A DNA stretch of 64,000 bases, from positions 1 to 64,000 of the forward strand of contig NZ_BMTT01000002.1 of the NCBI RefSeq assembly GCF_014649815.1. The letters run 5' to 3'. Below the pieces are notes generated by a model that was given only the letters and a program-made list of their open reading frames with translations, searched no databases and was not told the DNA's origin. The translations under genes were made by a program, and so were the position numbers. Shown in pieces: positions 37,113 through 47,639 of this stretch. The DNA comes from Streptomyces mutabilis (GTDB lineage Bacteria > Actinomycetota > Actinomycetes > Streptomycetales > Streptomycetaceae). Positions within the stretch are counted from its first letter, which is position 1. Each line of letters opens with the position of its first letter.

Positions 37113-37666
37113 GGGTTCCTCCTCATGAATCCGCTGGTTCACCGCAAAGAGGAGCACACGACACATCCCGGCCACCTTTCGGTGCCTGAATTGGTCTGGT
37201 GCCCCCGCGCTCGCGAGTCTTCGCCATCAGCGCGTGACCCGTTCATCCGAGCTCTACGCGCCTAACTATCTGCCATCCGCGGGGGAACGAACCACACCCT
37301 CGAGGTCTCGGTTCGATCACAGATAGAGGCTAGATCTTTCAAAATCCGGACAAAGGGTTTGGTGAGAGATCGCTGCGAAACGGACTTGTTACACATCTGG
37401 CGGTGGTCACCGTCCGGATAACGGACGCCATAGTGACGAAAAGTGATTGCGCGTAACGCGTCCGCAGTGCAGAGTCCCGTGCAGGACTGTCCTGCGCTCG
37501 GCGCACACGCCGGCGGGCCGGGCGGAATGCTTCCGCGGAGGTTAGTGCCGTTCCGGCCGGTCGACGGCGCTTCGCCGCCGAATCGAGGGTTTTCCCTAGA
37601 AGTTGCCCGTAAGGGACGTGGCGCCCGTGCCAGGGACCGACGTGCCCGTGCCGGGGGCCAACGTGG

Positions 37667-37711
37667 AACGGCGCCGGGCACCACGCGGTTCGCGTGGTGC
37701 CCGGCGCCGTT
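37667..37711 (-). terminator. Strong terminator of typA
   Basis: Perfect 21-base arms (37667-37687 and 37691-37711) flank a three-base loop, 34 bases past the typA stop. It is the most stable hairpin noticed in the window. Confidence 0.87.
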
Positions 37712-37745
37712 GCGGGGCGGGGTGTCAGCCGTGTCCGGCGTCCGG

Positions 37746-39653
<1,908 letters not shown>

Positions 39654-39754
39654 AGTGAGGCGTACTCCCGGAGGTGTGAGGTCGGCCTCGCGCACGTCCG
39701 TGTCACGCGGGCCTGCCGGGCGGTACATGCCACGGCCTCACCCCATGGTACGGG

Positions 39755-39781
39755 GCCCCGGGGGCTGCGGCTTGCCGGGGC
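39755..39781 (-). terminator. Hairpin between the orphan SBP gene and typA
   Basis: GCCCCGG (39755-39761) pairs with CCGGGGC (39775-39781) around a 13-base loop, 28 bases past the SBP stop. A second small hairpin (ACGGGG/CCCCGT) abuts the stop codon. Together they may separate the SBP transcript from typA. Confidence 0.4.
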
Positions 39782-39808
39782 GGGGGCGCACCGGACGGGG
39801 ACGCCCCG

Positions 39809-42076
39809 TCACGACGACGGGCTCGCCGGGGCCTCGGCGCCCCGCGCGCCCTTCTTCAGGAAGCCCATGTCCTCGTAGACCGGGGTCTCGAAACCGAAGG
39901 CGCCGGCGTTGGCGAGGTTCTCGCGGGCCGCCACGAGCTGGGGGCGCTGGTAGAGGGGGATGGAGCCGGCCGCCGCCCAGATCCGCGAGTCGGCCTTGCG
40001 CAGCAGGTCGCGGGCCTTGTCCTGGTCCAGCGTGCCCATGGCCTGGTCGAAGAGCTGGTCGACCTGGTCGGTGCCGACCCGGGTGTAGTTCTGCGCGACG
40101 TTCAGGGAGCCGTCGGCGGCCGGGACGGGCTTGGCGTAGATGGGGCGGGCGTCGGTGGCGGGGAAGGCGGAGGCGGGCCAGGAGTAGAGCGCCAGGTCGT
40201 ACTCGCCTGAGGCGACGTGGTCCTTGAAGTAGCTCTCGTCCGGGACCTTGGTGATCTCGGTGCCGATGCCGATCTTCTCCAGCATGTCCGAGATCCGGTC
40301 GGCCACGGTGCGCAGGGCCTGGGAGCCGGGGCCGGAGGGGAGCACGAAGCGGAGGGTGAGCGCCTTGCCGTCCTTGGCGACGGGGGCCGCCGCGGCACCG
40401 ACCGGGGCCGCGGTGCCCTTGGGGGCGTAGGCGCCGGGCGCCCCGCCCTGCGCGGTGTTCTTGCCGCTGCCGTGCTTCTCGCCGCTTGCCTGCTCGGTGC
40501 CGTCGGCGCCGTCCTCCCCCTTCTCGTCCCTCTCGTCCTCCCCGTCCGCGTTCTTGTCGTCCTCGCCGACGATGTACGTCCCGTCGTCGCCGCCGTCGGA
40601 CTCCTTCCCGTCCTCGTCGTCCTCGGACTTCTCCGCGCCGGCCGCCTCCTCGCCGTCCTCGGTCTTCTTCACCGGCCCGCCGGGCACCCACCCGGCGTCC
40701 GCGAGGAGCGCGCGGGCCTCCTTGGCGTCCTGGTCGCCGAGGGCTCCGCTGCCGTCGGCGTAGACGGCCTGGCCGGAGAGCGCGAGGTGGCTGCCCACCG
40801 GCTCGGCGGGCAGGCCCAGCGGCTTCAGCACCGCCTCGGCCAGCTTCTCCCGGTCCAGGGCGCGGGCCACGGCGCGGCGGACGCGTTCGTCGGCGAGCGG
40901 GCCGTCGGCGCCGTTGAGGGCGAGCTGGGTGTAGGCGGGCTCCAGTGACTTGCGGACCTCGAAGCCGCTCAGGGCCTTGCGCCGGCGCTCCTGCTTGGCC
41001 TGGGCCTTGCGCCGCTTCTCACGGGCGAGGGTCTCCTCCTCGGCGGCTTCCTCGTCGGAGCCGTTGGCGACCGCCCAGGAGCGCAGCGCCTCGGCGGCGG
41101 ACCTGCCCCGCGGGCCCGGGAGCGCGGAGCCGCCCGAGCCCGGGGCCGGGGTGCCGTCCGGGCCCATGAGGGGGGTGCCGGTGCCGGCGTCCCGGGGGCC
41201 GGCCGCCTCGGCGACCTGCTCGGCGGTGTCCGGGTCGATCTCGGCCAGGTCGAGTTCTCCGGCGATCAGCTCGGAGACCCGCTCGTCACGCGGCACGGAG
41301 CGCAGAACGATCTTGTCCAGCTTGGCAGGCTCTCCCCACCAGCGCGGATTGCCGGTGAGGACCAGCTCGTCGGCCTCGGTGTCGACCTTCTCGACGGCGA
41401 AGGGGCCTGCGGTGACCTTGAGCGTCCGCCGGGCGCCGTCGTTGAAGGCGTCCGGGGTGCCCATGACCTCCTTCGGGTACAGCGGCGTGAACAGCGACTT
41501 CCAGTCGGCGTAGGGACGCCCGAAGGTGACCCTGACCTCGAGGTCGCTCGCCCCGCGCTCGATTTTCTCGATGCGGTCGTAGCCGGCGTTGCGGGCGGTC
41601 CAGTAGGCGGTGTCCTTGCCGGACAGGGCACGCCACTGGGCGGCGAAGTCGGCGGCGCCGATCTCCCGGCCGTCGCTCCAGACCGCTTGCTGGTTGAGCT
41701 TGTAGACCACGACCTGCTTGGGCTCGGTGTCCACGACCTTCGCCGATTCCAGGTAGTCGGGGTTGCGCCGCGGGCGGCCGGTCTCGTCCATCCGGTACAT
41801 CGAGGGCAGCACGGCCTGCGCGACGCGGGTGGTGGTGGCGTCGGCGTCGGACTGGAAGGCGTTCAGCGTGTCCGGTACGGAGTCCACCGCCCAGCGCAGA
41901 GTGCCGCCGTCGGTGATCCGGGCGCGGGCCGCGGCGGCGACGTCCTGTTCGGCGAGCGGCTTGCCCGCCGGGTCCTCGGAGGTGCAGCCGGCCAGCGCGG
42001 GGACCGCGAGCACGCCCGCGGTGAGGAAGGCGACCGAGCGCATGACCGCGCGCGGTCCGACGCGGACGTGGGACAT
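39809..42076 (-). CDS. Orphan family 5 solute-binding lipoprotein with charged insertions
   Basis: This 755-residue peptide-binding-like lipoprotein has a signal peptide and lipobox ALAGC (Cys 31), then the SBP fold (DGGTLRWAVDSVPDTLNAFQ; NQQAVWSDGREIGAADFAAQW). Two insertions make it about 200 residues longer than usual: a Glu/Lys/Arg-rich helix near residues 345-370, and a long Asp/Glu-rich stretch near 472-540. GGAGGT lies eight bases before the ATG. No permease or ATPase genes are adjacent, so it is an orphan that may work with a remote importer such as bldK. It is divergent from the small gene in front of the succinate dehydrogenase operon. Confidence 0.87.
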   Translation of the reverse strand: MSHVRVGPRAVMRSVAFLTAGVLAVPALAGCTSEDPAGKPLAEQDVAAAARARITDGGTLRWAVDSVPDTLNAFQSDADATTTRVAQAVLPSMYRMDETGRPRRNPDYLESAKVVDTEPKQVVVYKLNQQAVWSDGREIGAADFAAQWRALSGKDTAYWTARNAGYDRIEKIERGASDLEVRVTFGRPYADWKSLFTPLYPKEVMGTPDAFNDGARRTLKVTAGPFAVEKVDTEADELVLTGNPRWWGEPAKLDKIVLRSVPRDERVSELIAGELDLAEIDPDTAEQVAEAAGPRDAGTGTPLMGPDGTPAPGSGGSALPGPRGRSAAEALRSWAVANGSDEEAAEEETLAREKRRKAQAKQERRRKALSGFEVRKSLEPAYTQLALNGADGPLADERVRRAVARALDREKLAEAVLKPLGLPAEPVGSHLALSGQAVYADGSGALGDQDAKEARALLADAGWVPGGPVKKTEDGEEAAGAEKSEDDEDGKESDGGDDGTYIVGEDDKNADGEDERDEKGEDGADGTEQASGEKHGSGKNTAQGGAPGAYAPKGTAAPVGAAAAPVAKDGKALTLRFVLPSGPGSQALRTVADRISDMLEKIGIGTEITKVPDESYFKDHVASGEYDLALYSWPASAFPATDARPIYAKPVPAADGSLNVAQNYTRVGTDQVDQLFDQAMGTLDQDKARDLLRKADSRIWAAAGSIPLYQRPQLVAARENLANAGAFGFETPVYEDMGFLKKGARGAEAPASPSS

Positions 42077-42425
42077 CTCTGCTACCTCCGGAAGGCCGCG
42101 AGCATGGTGAGCACTGGATGGCCGTGCCTGGATGACCTGGGATGTGCGGTATACGCGATATGCGGTATTTGGAGTTGATCATTTGTATCCCGGACGGGGA
42201 TGCGGCCACTGAAGAGGAAACGGTTCGGCCACGCCGGGAGACACGGCGGTGACGGTGCGTAAGCTCACCCATGCGGCGCAGCACCACCCTCGATGCACCG
42301 ACGCGCCCCGGCCAATCGCTGCACGTCCCTTCCCAGCGACAGGTGTGACGCGCGACACTCGCAGGCGCATGAACGTCACCACCAGGGCCGGCCCGTGCCG
42401 CGTCCGGCGGAAGCGAGGTCACGTC
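42077..42425. promoter_or_regulatory. Divergent intergenic region, 349 bp
   Basis: No gene is seen. Near 42145-42175 there is an AT-rich block with three related GCGGTAT/GCGATAT units, which may be part of the promoter or an operator for the SBP gene on the minus strand. The plus strand must hold the promoter for the gene at 42426 and possibly for the succinate dehydrogenase operon. Confidence 0.45.
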
Positions 42426-42716
42426 ATGTCCGTGCACGACGACCTGTCATCGATCCAACGCAGTCTCGACGACCTGTCCCGGTCGGTGACCCGGCTGGAA
42501 CAGCGGCTGGGCAGCGGCGGCCTGGAGGTCCGCCGGGTCCGCACCGACGCCGACCACCTGCGCGAGAGCGTCGCGCTGCTGCGGGCGGCGGCCGCAGCAC
42601 CGGACGCGCCCAAGCGTGCGGACCTCGTCACGATTCCCGACACGCCGTACGACGGCTCGCTGTGGACGGATTCGGACGACGAGGGCCTCGGCGCCCGCGA
42701 CCGCCGCGCCCCCTGA
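42426..42716 (+). CDS. Small coiled-coil conserved hypothetical protein
   Basis: This 96-residue protein starts MSVHDDLSSIQRSLDDLSRS and forms a long heptad-patterned helix (VTRLEQRLGSGGLEVRRVRTD), then an acidic tail with DTPYDGSLWTDSDDE. GAGG lies seven bases before the ATG. It ends 28 bases before the succinate dehydrogenase anchor gene, so the two may be co-transcribed. I know of no function; a conserved position next to sdh would be worth checking. Confidence 0.78.
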   Translation: MSVHDDLSSIQRSLDDLSRSVTRLEQRLGSGGLEVRRVRTDADHLRESVALLRAAAAAPDAPKRADLVTIPDTPYDGSLWTDSDDEGLGARDRRAP

Positions 42717-42744
42717 ATCCGACCCGACCGACCGGAGTCGCCCA

Positions 42745-43581
42745 GTGGCCACTGGTACGGAACCCCCAGCCACCGACCCCCGTCCCCCGGGCGGCGGCGT
42801 CCACACCCCGACGCGCGCCGCCATCCGCGCCCCGCACCTGCGCACCGACCGCTGGTGGCTGGCACCGGCCGCCACCGCCGCCGGCCTGCTGGCCTTCGTC
42901 GTCTACTCGACCTGGCGGGCCTTCGCCAACGCGGACTACTACGCGGCTCCCTACGTCTCGCCCTTCTACTCGCCCTGCCTGGCGGAGAACTGCGAGCCGA
43001 TGCGCGCGGGGCCCAACTGGGAGATCTTCGGCAGCTGGTGGGGCATCTCCCCCGCGATCGTCATCCTGATCTTCCCCCTCGGCTTCCGCCTGACCTGCTA
43101 CTACTACCGCAAGGCCTACTACCGGGGCTTCTGGGCGTCCCCGCCGGCCTGCGCGGTGGCCGAGCCGCACAAGAAGTACACCGGCGAGACCCGCTTCCCG
43201 CTGATCCTGCAGAACGTCCACCGGTACTTCTTCTACGCGGCCCTCCTGGTCGCGCTGGTCCTCACCTACGACACCGTGCTCGCGTTCCGCGACGAGCACT
43301 ACGCGTGGGGCCACATGGGGCTCGGCACCCTGGTGTTCCTCGCCAACATCGTGCTGATCTGGGCGTACACCCTCTCCTGCCACTCCTGCCGGCACATCGT
43401 CGGCGGCAAGCTCAAGCACTTCTCCCGGCACCCCGTGCGTTACCGGATGTGGCAGCTGGTCGGCAAGCTCAACGCCCGGCACATGCAGCTCGCCTGGGCG
43501 TCGCTGCTGAGCGTGGCCCTCGCCGACTTCTACGTGTACCTGGTCGCATCCGGTGCCTTCGACGATCCGCGCTTCTTCTGA
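42745..43581 (+). CDS. Succinate dehydrogenase membrane anchor (Sdh1 type, cytochrome b)
   Basis: This 278-residue membrane protein has five helices (about residues 35-57, 95-117, 150-178, 188-212, 240-262). His residues in QNVHRYFFY and SCHSCRHIVGG are candidates for haem ligands. Size and pattern match the anchor of the mycobacterial Sdh1 complex (Rv0249c type), which uses one large anchor in place of SdhC plus SdhD. The start is GTG with CGGAG eight bases before. It begins the three-gene operon anchor-sdhA-sdhB and would pass electrons to menaquinone. Confidence 0.87.
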   Translation: MATGTEPPATDPRPPGGGVHTPTRAAIRAPHLRTDRWWLAPAATAAGLLAFVVYSTWRAFANADYYAAPYVSPFYSPCLAENCEPMRAGPNWEIFGSWWGISPAIVILIFPLGFRLTCYYYRKAYYRGFWASPPACAVAEPHKKYTGETRFPLILQNVHRYFFYAALLVALVLTYDTVLAFRDEHYAWGHMGLGTLVFLANIVLIWAYTLSCHSCRHIVGGKLKHFSRHPVRYRMWQLVGKLNARHMQLAWASLLSVALADFYVYLVASGAFDDPRFF

Positions 43582-43607
43582 CGAGTCCCGATGAGTGAGG
43601 CCTTCTG

Positions 43608-45551
43608 ATGTCCGTGGTCGACCGGCAGGAATGGGACGTCGTCGTGGTGGGCGCGGGCGGCGCCGGGCTGCGCGCCGCCGTCGAGGCCCGCGAGCGGGGC
43701 GCCCGTACGGCCGTGATCTGCAAGTCGCTGTTCGGCAAGGCGCACACCGTGATGGCCGAGGGCGGCATCGCGGCCGCCATGGGCAACGCGAACCCCGGCG
43801 ACAACTGGCAGGTCCACTTCCGCGACACCATGCGCGGCGGCAAGTTCCTCAACCAGTGGCGGATGGCCGAGTTGCACGCCCAGGAAGCCCCGCAGCGGGT
43901 GTGGGAGCTGGAGACCTGGGGCGCGCTGTTCGACCGTACGGAGGACGGCCGGATCTCGCAGCGCAACTTCGGCGGCCACGAGTACCCGCGCCTCGCCCAC
44001 GTCGGCGACCGTACGGGCCTGGAACTGATCCGCACCCTCCAGCAGAAGGTCGTCTCGCTCCAGCAGGAGGACTTCCGGGAGACCGGTGACCACGAGTCCC
44101 GTCTGAGGGTCCTCCAGGAGTGCACGGTCACCCGGGTGCTCAAGGAGGGCGGGCAGGTCTCCGGCGTCTTCGGCTACGAGCGGGAGACCGGCCGCTTCTT
44201 CGTGCTGGAGGCGCCCTCGGTGGTGATCGCCACCGGCGGCATCGGCAAGTCCTTCAAGGTGACCTCGAACTCGTGGGAGTACACCGGGGACGGCCACGCG
44301 CTGGCGCTGCTGGCCGGGGCACCGCTGCTGAACATGGAGTTCGTGCAGTTTCACCCGACGGGCATGGTCTGGCCGCCGTCGGTGAAGGGCATCCTCGTCA
44401 CGGAGTCGGTGCGCGGCGACGGCGGGGTGCTCAGGAACTCCGAAGGCAAGCGGTTCATGTTCGACTACGTCCCCGACGTCTTCAAGGACAAGTACGCGGT
44501 GACGGAGGAGGAGGCCGACCGCTGGTACGACGACCCGGACCGCAACCGACGCCCACCGGAGCTCCTGCCCCGCGACGAGGTCGCCCGCGCGATCAACGCC
44601 GAGGTGAAGGAGGGTCGGGGCTCCCCGCACGGCGGGGTCTTCCTGGACGTCTCGACCCGGATGCCCGCCGAGGTGATCAGACGCCGGCTGCCGTCCATGT
44701 ACCACCAGTTCAAGGAGCTGGCCGACGTCGACATCACGGCCGAGCCGATGGAGGTCGGGCCCACCTGCCACTACGTGATGGGCGGCATCGCGGTCGACTC
44801 CGACACGGCCGCCGCGCGCGGGGTGCCGGGCCTGTTCGCGGCCGGTGAGGTGGCCGGCGGCATGCACGGCTCCAACCGGCTGGGCGGCAATTCCCTCTCC
44901 GACCTGCTGGTCTTCGGGCGCCGGGCGGGCCGGTACGCCGCCGAGTACGCGGCGGAGCGGAGCGAGGGAGCTTGCCCCCACGTGACGGACGCCCAGGTCG
45001 ACGCCGCCGCGGCGGAGGCGCTGCGCCCGTTCTCGGCGGAGGCGGAGGCCGGGGAGCCCGGTGACGGGCCGCCGGAGAACCCGTACGCCCTCCACCAGGA
45101 ACTCCAGCAGACCATGAACGACCTGGTCGGCATCATCCGCCGCGAGGCGGAGATGAAGCAGGCCCTGGAGAAGCTGGCGGAGCTGCGGGTACGGGCCCGC
45201 CGGGCCGGGGTGGAGGGGCACCGGCAGTTCAACCCCGGCTGGCACCTCGCCCTGGACCTGCGCAACATGCTGCTGGTCAGCGAGTGCGTGGCGCGGGCCG
45301 CGCTGGAGCGCACCGAGTCGCGCGGCGGGCACACCCGCGAGGACCACGCGGCGATGGACCGCGCCTGGCGCAACGTCAACCTGCTGTGCGCCCTCACCGA
45401 CCCGACCGGGGGTCTGGCGGCCACCGACCCGGTGCGCGGCCAGATCGCGCTCACCCGTGAACGTTCCGAGCCCGTCCGTCCCGACCTGCTCGCCCTCTTC
45501 GAGAAGGAGGAGCTGGTCAAGTACCTCGCCGAAGAGGAGCTGTCCGAATGA
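43608..45551 (+). CDS. sdhA: Succinate dehydrogenase flavoprotein subunit
   Basis: This 647-residue subunit oxidises succinate to fumarate at covalently bound FAD. It shows the FAD dinucleotide motif VVGAGGAGLRAAVEA, the flavinylated His in KAHTVMAEGGIAAAMG, and active-site segments FHPTGMVWP, RNSEGKRFM and RLGGNSLSDLLVFG. The C-terminal part is longer than in E. coli SdhA, as in the mycobacterial Sdh1 flavoprotein. The start lies 26 bases after the anchor gene, and its TGA overlaps the sdhB ATG (ATGA). Confidence 0.95.
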   Translation: MSVVDRQEWDVVVVGAGGAGLRAAVEARERGARTAVICKSLFGKAHTVMAEGGIAAAMGNANPGDNWQVHFRDTMRGGKFLNQWRMAELHAQEAPQRVWELETWGALFDRTEDGRISQRNFGGHEYPRLAHVGDRTGLELIRTLQQKVVSLQQEDFRETGDHESRLRVLQECTVTRVLKEGGQVSGVFGYERETGRFFVLEAPSVVIATGGIGKSFKVTSNSWEYTGDGHALALLAGAPLLNMEFVQFHPTGMVWPPSVKGILVTESVRGDGGVLRNSEGKRFMFDYVPDVFKDKYAVTEEEADRWYDDPDRNRRPPELLPRDEVARAINAEVKEGRGSPHGGVFLDVSTRMPAEVIRRRLPSMYHQFKELADVDITAEPMEVGPTCHYVMGGIAVDSDTAAARGVPGLFAAGEVAGGMHGSNRLGGNSLSDLLVFGRRAGRYAAEYAAERSEGACPHVTDAQVDAAAAEALRPFSAEAEAGEPGDGPPENPYALHQELQQTMNDLVGIIRREAEMKQALEKLAELRVRARRAGVEGHRQFNPGWHLALDLRNMLLVSECVARAALERTESRGGHTREDHAAMDRAWRNVNLLCALTDPTGGLAATDPVRGQIALTRERSEPVRPDLLALFEKEELVKYLAEEELSE

Positions 45552-46315
45552 GCGGCTACGAGGCCCGCTTCGAGGTGTGGCGGGGTGACGTGGAGGGCGG
45601 CGGTCTGGAGGACTTCCGCGTCGAGGTGAACGACGGCGAGGTGGTCCTCGACATCATCCATCGACTCCAGGCCACCCAGGCGCCGGATCTCGCCGTGCGC
45701 TGGAACTGCAAGGCGGGCAAGTGCGGTTCGTGCTCGGCGGAGATCAACGGGCGTCCGCGGCTGCTGTGCATGACCCGCATGTCCGTCTTCACCCGCGAGG
45801 AGACGATCACCGTCACGCCCCTGCGGGCCTTCCCGGTCGTCCGCGACCTGGTCACGGACGTCGGCTTCAACTACACCAAGGCGCGCGAGGTCCCGGCGTT
45901 CGTGCCGCCCGCCGACCTGGGGCCGGGCGAGTACCGGATGACGCAGGAGGACGTCGACCGCTCGCAGGAGTTCCGCAAGTGCATCGAGTGCTTCCTGTGT
46001 CAGGACACCTGCCATGTCGTCCGTGATCACGAGGAGAACAAGCCGGCCTTCGCGGGTCCGCGGTTTCTGATGCGCGTAGCCGAACTGGACATGCACCCGC
46101 TCGACGCGGCCGAGGACACCGGCCTGGACCGCGGTCGCACGGCCCAGGACGAGCACGGCCTCGGCTACTGCAACATCACCAAGTGCTGCACGGAGGTCTG
46201 CCCCGAGGGCATCAAGATCACGGACAACGCGCTGATCCCACTGAAGGAACGGGCCGTGGACCGCAAGTACGACCCGCTGGTGTGGCTGGGGTCGAAGATC
46301 CGGCGTCGGTCCTAG
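45548..46315 (+). CDS. sdhB: Succinate dehydrogenase iron-sulfur subunit
   Basis: This 255-residue electron-transfer subunit has a [2Fe-2S] ferredoxin domain with CKAGKCGSCSAEINGRPRLLC, and a second domain with CIECFLCQDTC and CNITKCCTEVCPEGI for the [4Fe-4S] and [3Fe-4S] centres. The ATG overlaps the sdhA stop by four bases. Its TAG shares bases with the TAG of the opposite-strand gene at 46312 (the palindrome CTAG), so no terminator separates the two. Confidence 0.95.
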   Translation: MSGYEARFEVWRGDVEGGGLEDFRVEVNDGEVVLDIIHRLQATQAPDLAVRWNCKAGKCGSCSAEINGRPRLLCMTRMSVFTREETITVTPLRAFPVVRDLVTDVGFNYTKAREVPAFVPPADLGPGEYRMTQEDVDRSQEFRKCIECFLCQDTCHVVRDHEENKPAFAGPRFLMRVAELDMHPLDAAEDTGLDRGRTAQDEHGLGYCNITKCCTEVCPEGIKITDNALIPLKERAVDRKYDPLVWLGSKIRRRS

Positions 46316-47400
46316 CGGACCCAGCCCTCGCGGTACTCCTTCCAGTTCGTCTCCGTCGCCGCGAAGTCGATGTACGGGGCGACACCGAAGAGCTTCCGGT
46401 CGGCATCCGTCCGGGACAGGCCGAGGCGGACGCCGCGGACGGCGGCTTCGACGGTCTCGGCGTGGCCCCAGTGGTCGAAGTTGCTCTCGTAGTAGAAGGG
46501 CAGGCCCATCAACAGGTGGGTGGTGGGCGGGGTGACCTCCAGGGCGAGGGAGGTCTGCTGGGCGACGTAGCCGCCGTAGGTGCCCTCCAGCGGCTGCGCG
46601 GTGTCGTACGTCATCACGGCGATCTGGTCGACGCGGCGGGCGACCTGGCCGAAGAACTCCTGCGACCACCACTTGGGGTTCTCGGTGAAGACGCCGAAGA
46701 CGGTGTGCAGGGCGGGCAGCGGGTCGATCTGGTGGGCGGCCACCGACAGCCGCGCGCCCTGGGCGCGGGTGACGGCGCGCAGGTCGTCCAGGAGGGAGAG
46801 GTAGTCGCGGTCGCCGGAGTGCAGGGGCTCCAGGTCGAGGTGGACGCCGTCGTAACCGGCGTCGAGCACCTGGCGGGCCGAGTCGACGACGGCGGCGCGG
46901 GTGTCGGCCCTTCCCAGGTGCATGCCGTCGGGGCCCTCCGTGACGAGGACGTCGCCGAGGAAGGCCTGGACGCGGACGCCGGGCAGTTCGCGGTGCACGG
47001 CGTCGATCAGCCAGCGGGCCTCGGGGTAGCGGGCCTTCGGCAGGGTGCCGTCGTGTTCCAGCGGCCCGGTGTGGACGTACAGGTCGCGGATGCCGGTGGT
47101 CTTCAGACGGGCGGCGAAGGCGGTGAGGTCCGCGTCGTCCTTGCGGCCGTCGACCCAGGCGTGGCCGAGCCACATCGCGTCGCGGTTCCTGGTGTGGGTG
47201 CCGTCGGCGGGGTCGCCCACGTAGTTGACGCGGAGGGCCGTCTCCGCAGTGAGGAGGGGGAGGAGCAGGACCAGGAAGGCGGCCAGGACGATACGGCGTG
47301 TGCGACGGAGCCGCTTCTTCCGCTGCTTCAGGGGCTGGTCGCCGTCGGCGGCTGCCGGATCGGTCTTCGGTTCGGTGTTTCTCGGCTCCGTGTCCTCCAC
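46312..47400 (-). CDS. Membrane-anchored glycosyl hydrolase-like (GH18-type) protein
   Basis: This 362-residue protein has a basic lead (LKQRKKRLRRTRR), one membrane helix (IVLAAFLVLLLPLLTAETAL) and an extracytoplasmic TIM-barrel-like domain. GYDGVHLDLEPLHSGD resembles the DxxDxE catalytic strand of family 18 glycosidases, and QIAVMTYDTAQ the typical MxYD strand. The Asp-x-Asp-x-Glu pattern is present in altered form (DGVHLDLE), so activity is plausible but the substrate (chitin-like or cell-wall glycan) is unknown. The start is GTG at 47400 with GGGAGGGG before it. Confidence 0.82.
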   Translation of the reverse strand: MEDTEPRNTEPKTDPAAADGDQPLKQRKKRLRRTRRIVLAAFLVLLLPLLTAETALRVNYVGDPADGTHTRNRDAMWLGHAWVDGRKDDADLTAFAARLKTTGIRDLYVHTGPLEHDGTLPKARYPEARWLIDAVHRELPGVRVQAFLGDVLVTEGPDGMHLGRADTRAAVVDSARQVLDAGYDGVHLDLEPLHSGDRDYLSLLDDLRAVTRAQGARLSVAAHQIDPLPALHTVFGVFTENPKWWSQEFFGQVARRVDQIAVMTYDTAQPLEGTYGGYVAQQTSLALEVTPPTTHLLMGLPFYYESNFDHWGHAETVEAAVRGVRLGLSRTDADRKLFGVAPYIDFAATETNWKEYREGWVR

Positions 47401-47639
47401 GGTGTCCCCTCCCTGTGGCCGTCCCCGGTCGCGATGGCCGGTTTCCGCGCATACGCTCGAACGTGTTGCCGCCGAGGACGACTCGAACCGGTGTTCCGGT
47501 TGCGGTCGGGGGTGCGCGGCGGTGATCTCCGCCGATCTGCTGCCGCCCCTGGTCACGGCCGGGGCGGCTCTGCTGCTGGCCGGGGGCAGCCGCGTGCGCC
47601 GCACCCGGCGGGCCCGGACCCGTACGACTCCGGGCCGGG

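Larger units (their letters stand above)
36819..37745. promoter_or_regulatory. Long noncoding region upstream of bldK, 927 bp
   Basis: It separates bldKA (minus) from the 3' end of typA (minus). Working upstream from bldKA it contains the decayed SBP leader (36990-37112), an AT-rich block near 37260-37460 that is unusual in this genome and likely carries the bldK promoter and regulator sites, a pair of imperfect 21-bp repeats (37626-37646 and 37647-37667), and the typA terminator (37667-37711). I found no convincing protein gene or tRNA. Long open frames here have no coding bias. Confidence 0.5.

Noticed and set aside
37260-37460. Possible tRNA (GGTTCGATC-like stretch near 37308)
   Set aside because: No acceptor stem, anticodon arm or D arm can be formed around it.
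40455-40660. Frameshift or sequencing error in the orphan SBP gene
   Set aside because: The acidic insert keeps the frame and third-position GC bias, and the SBP fold continues after it in the same frame.
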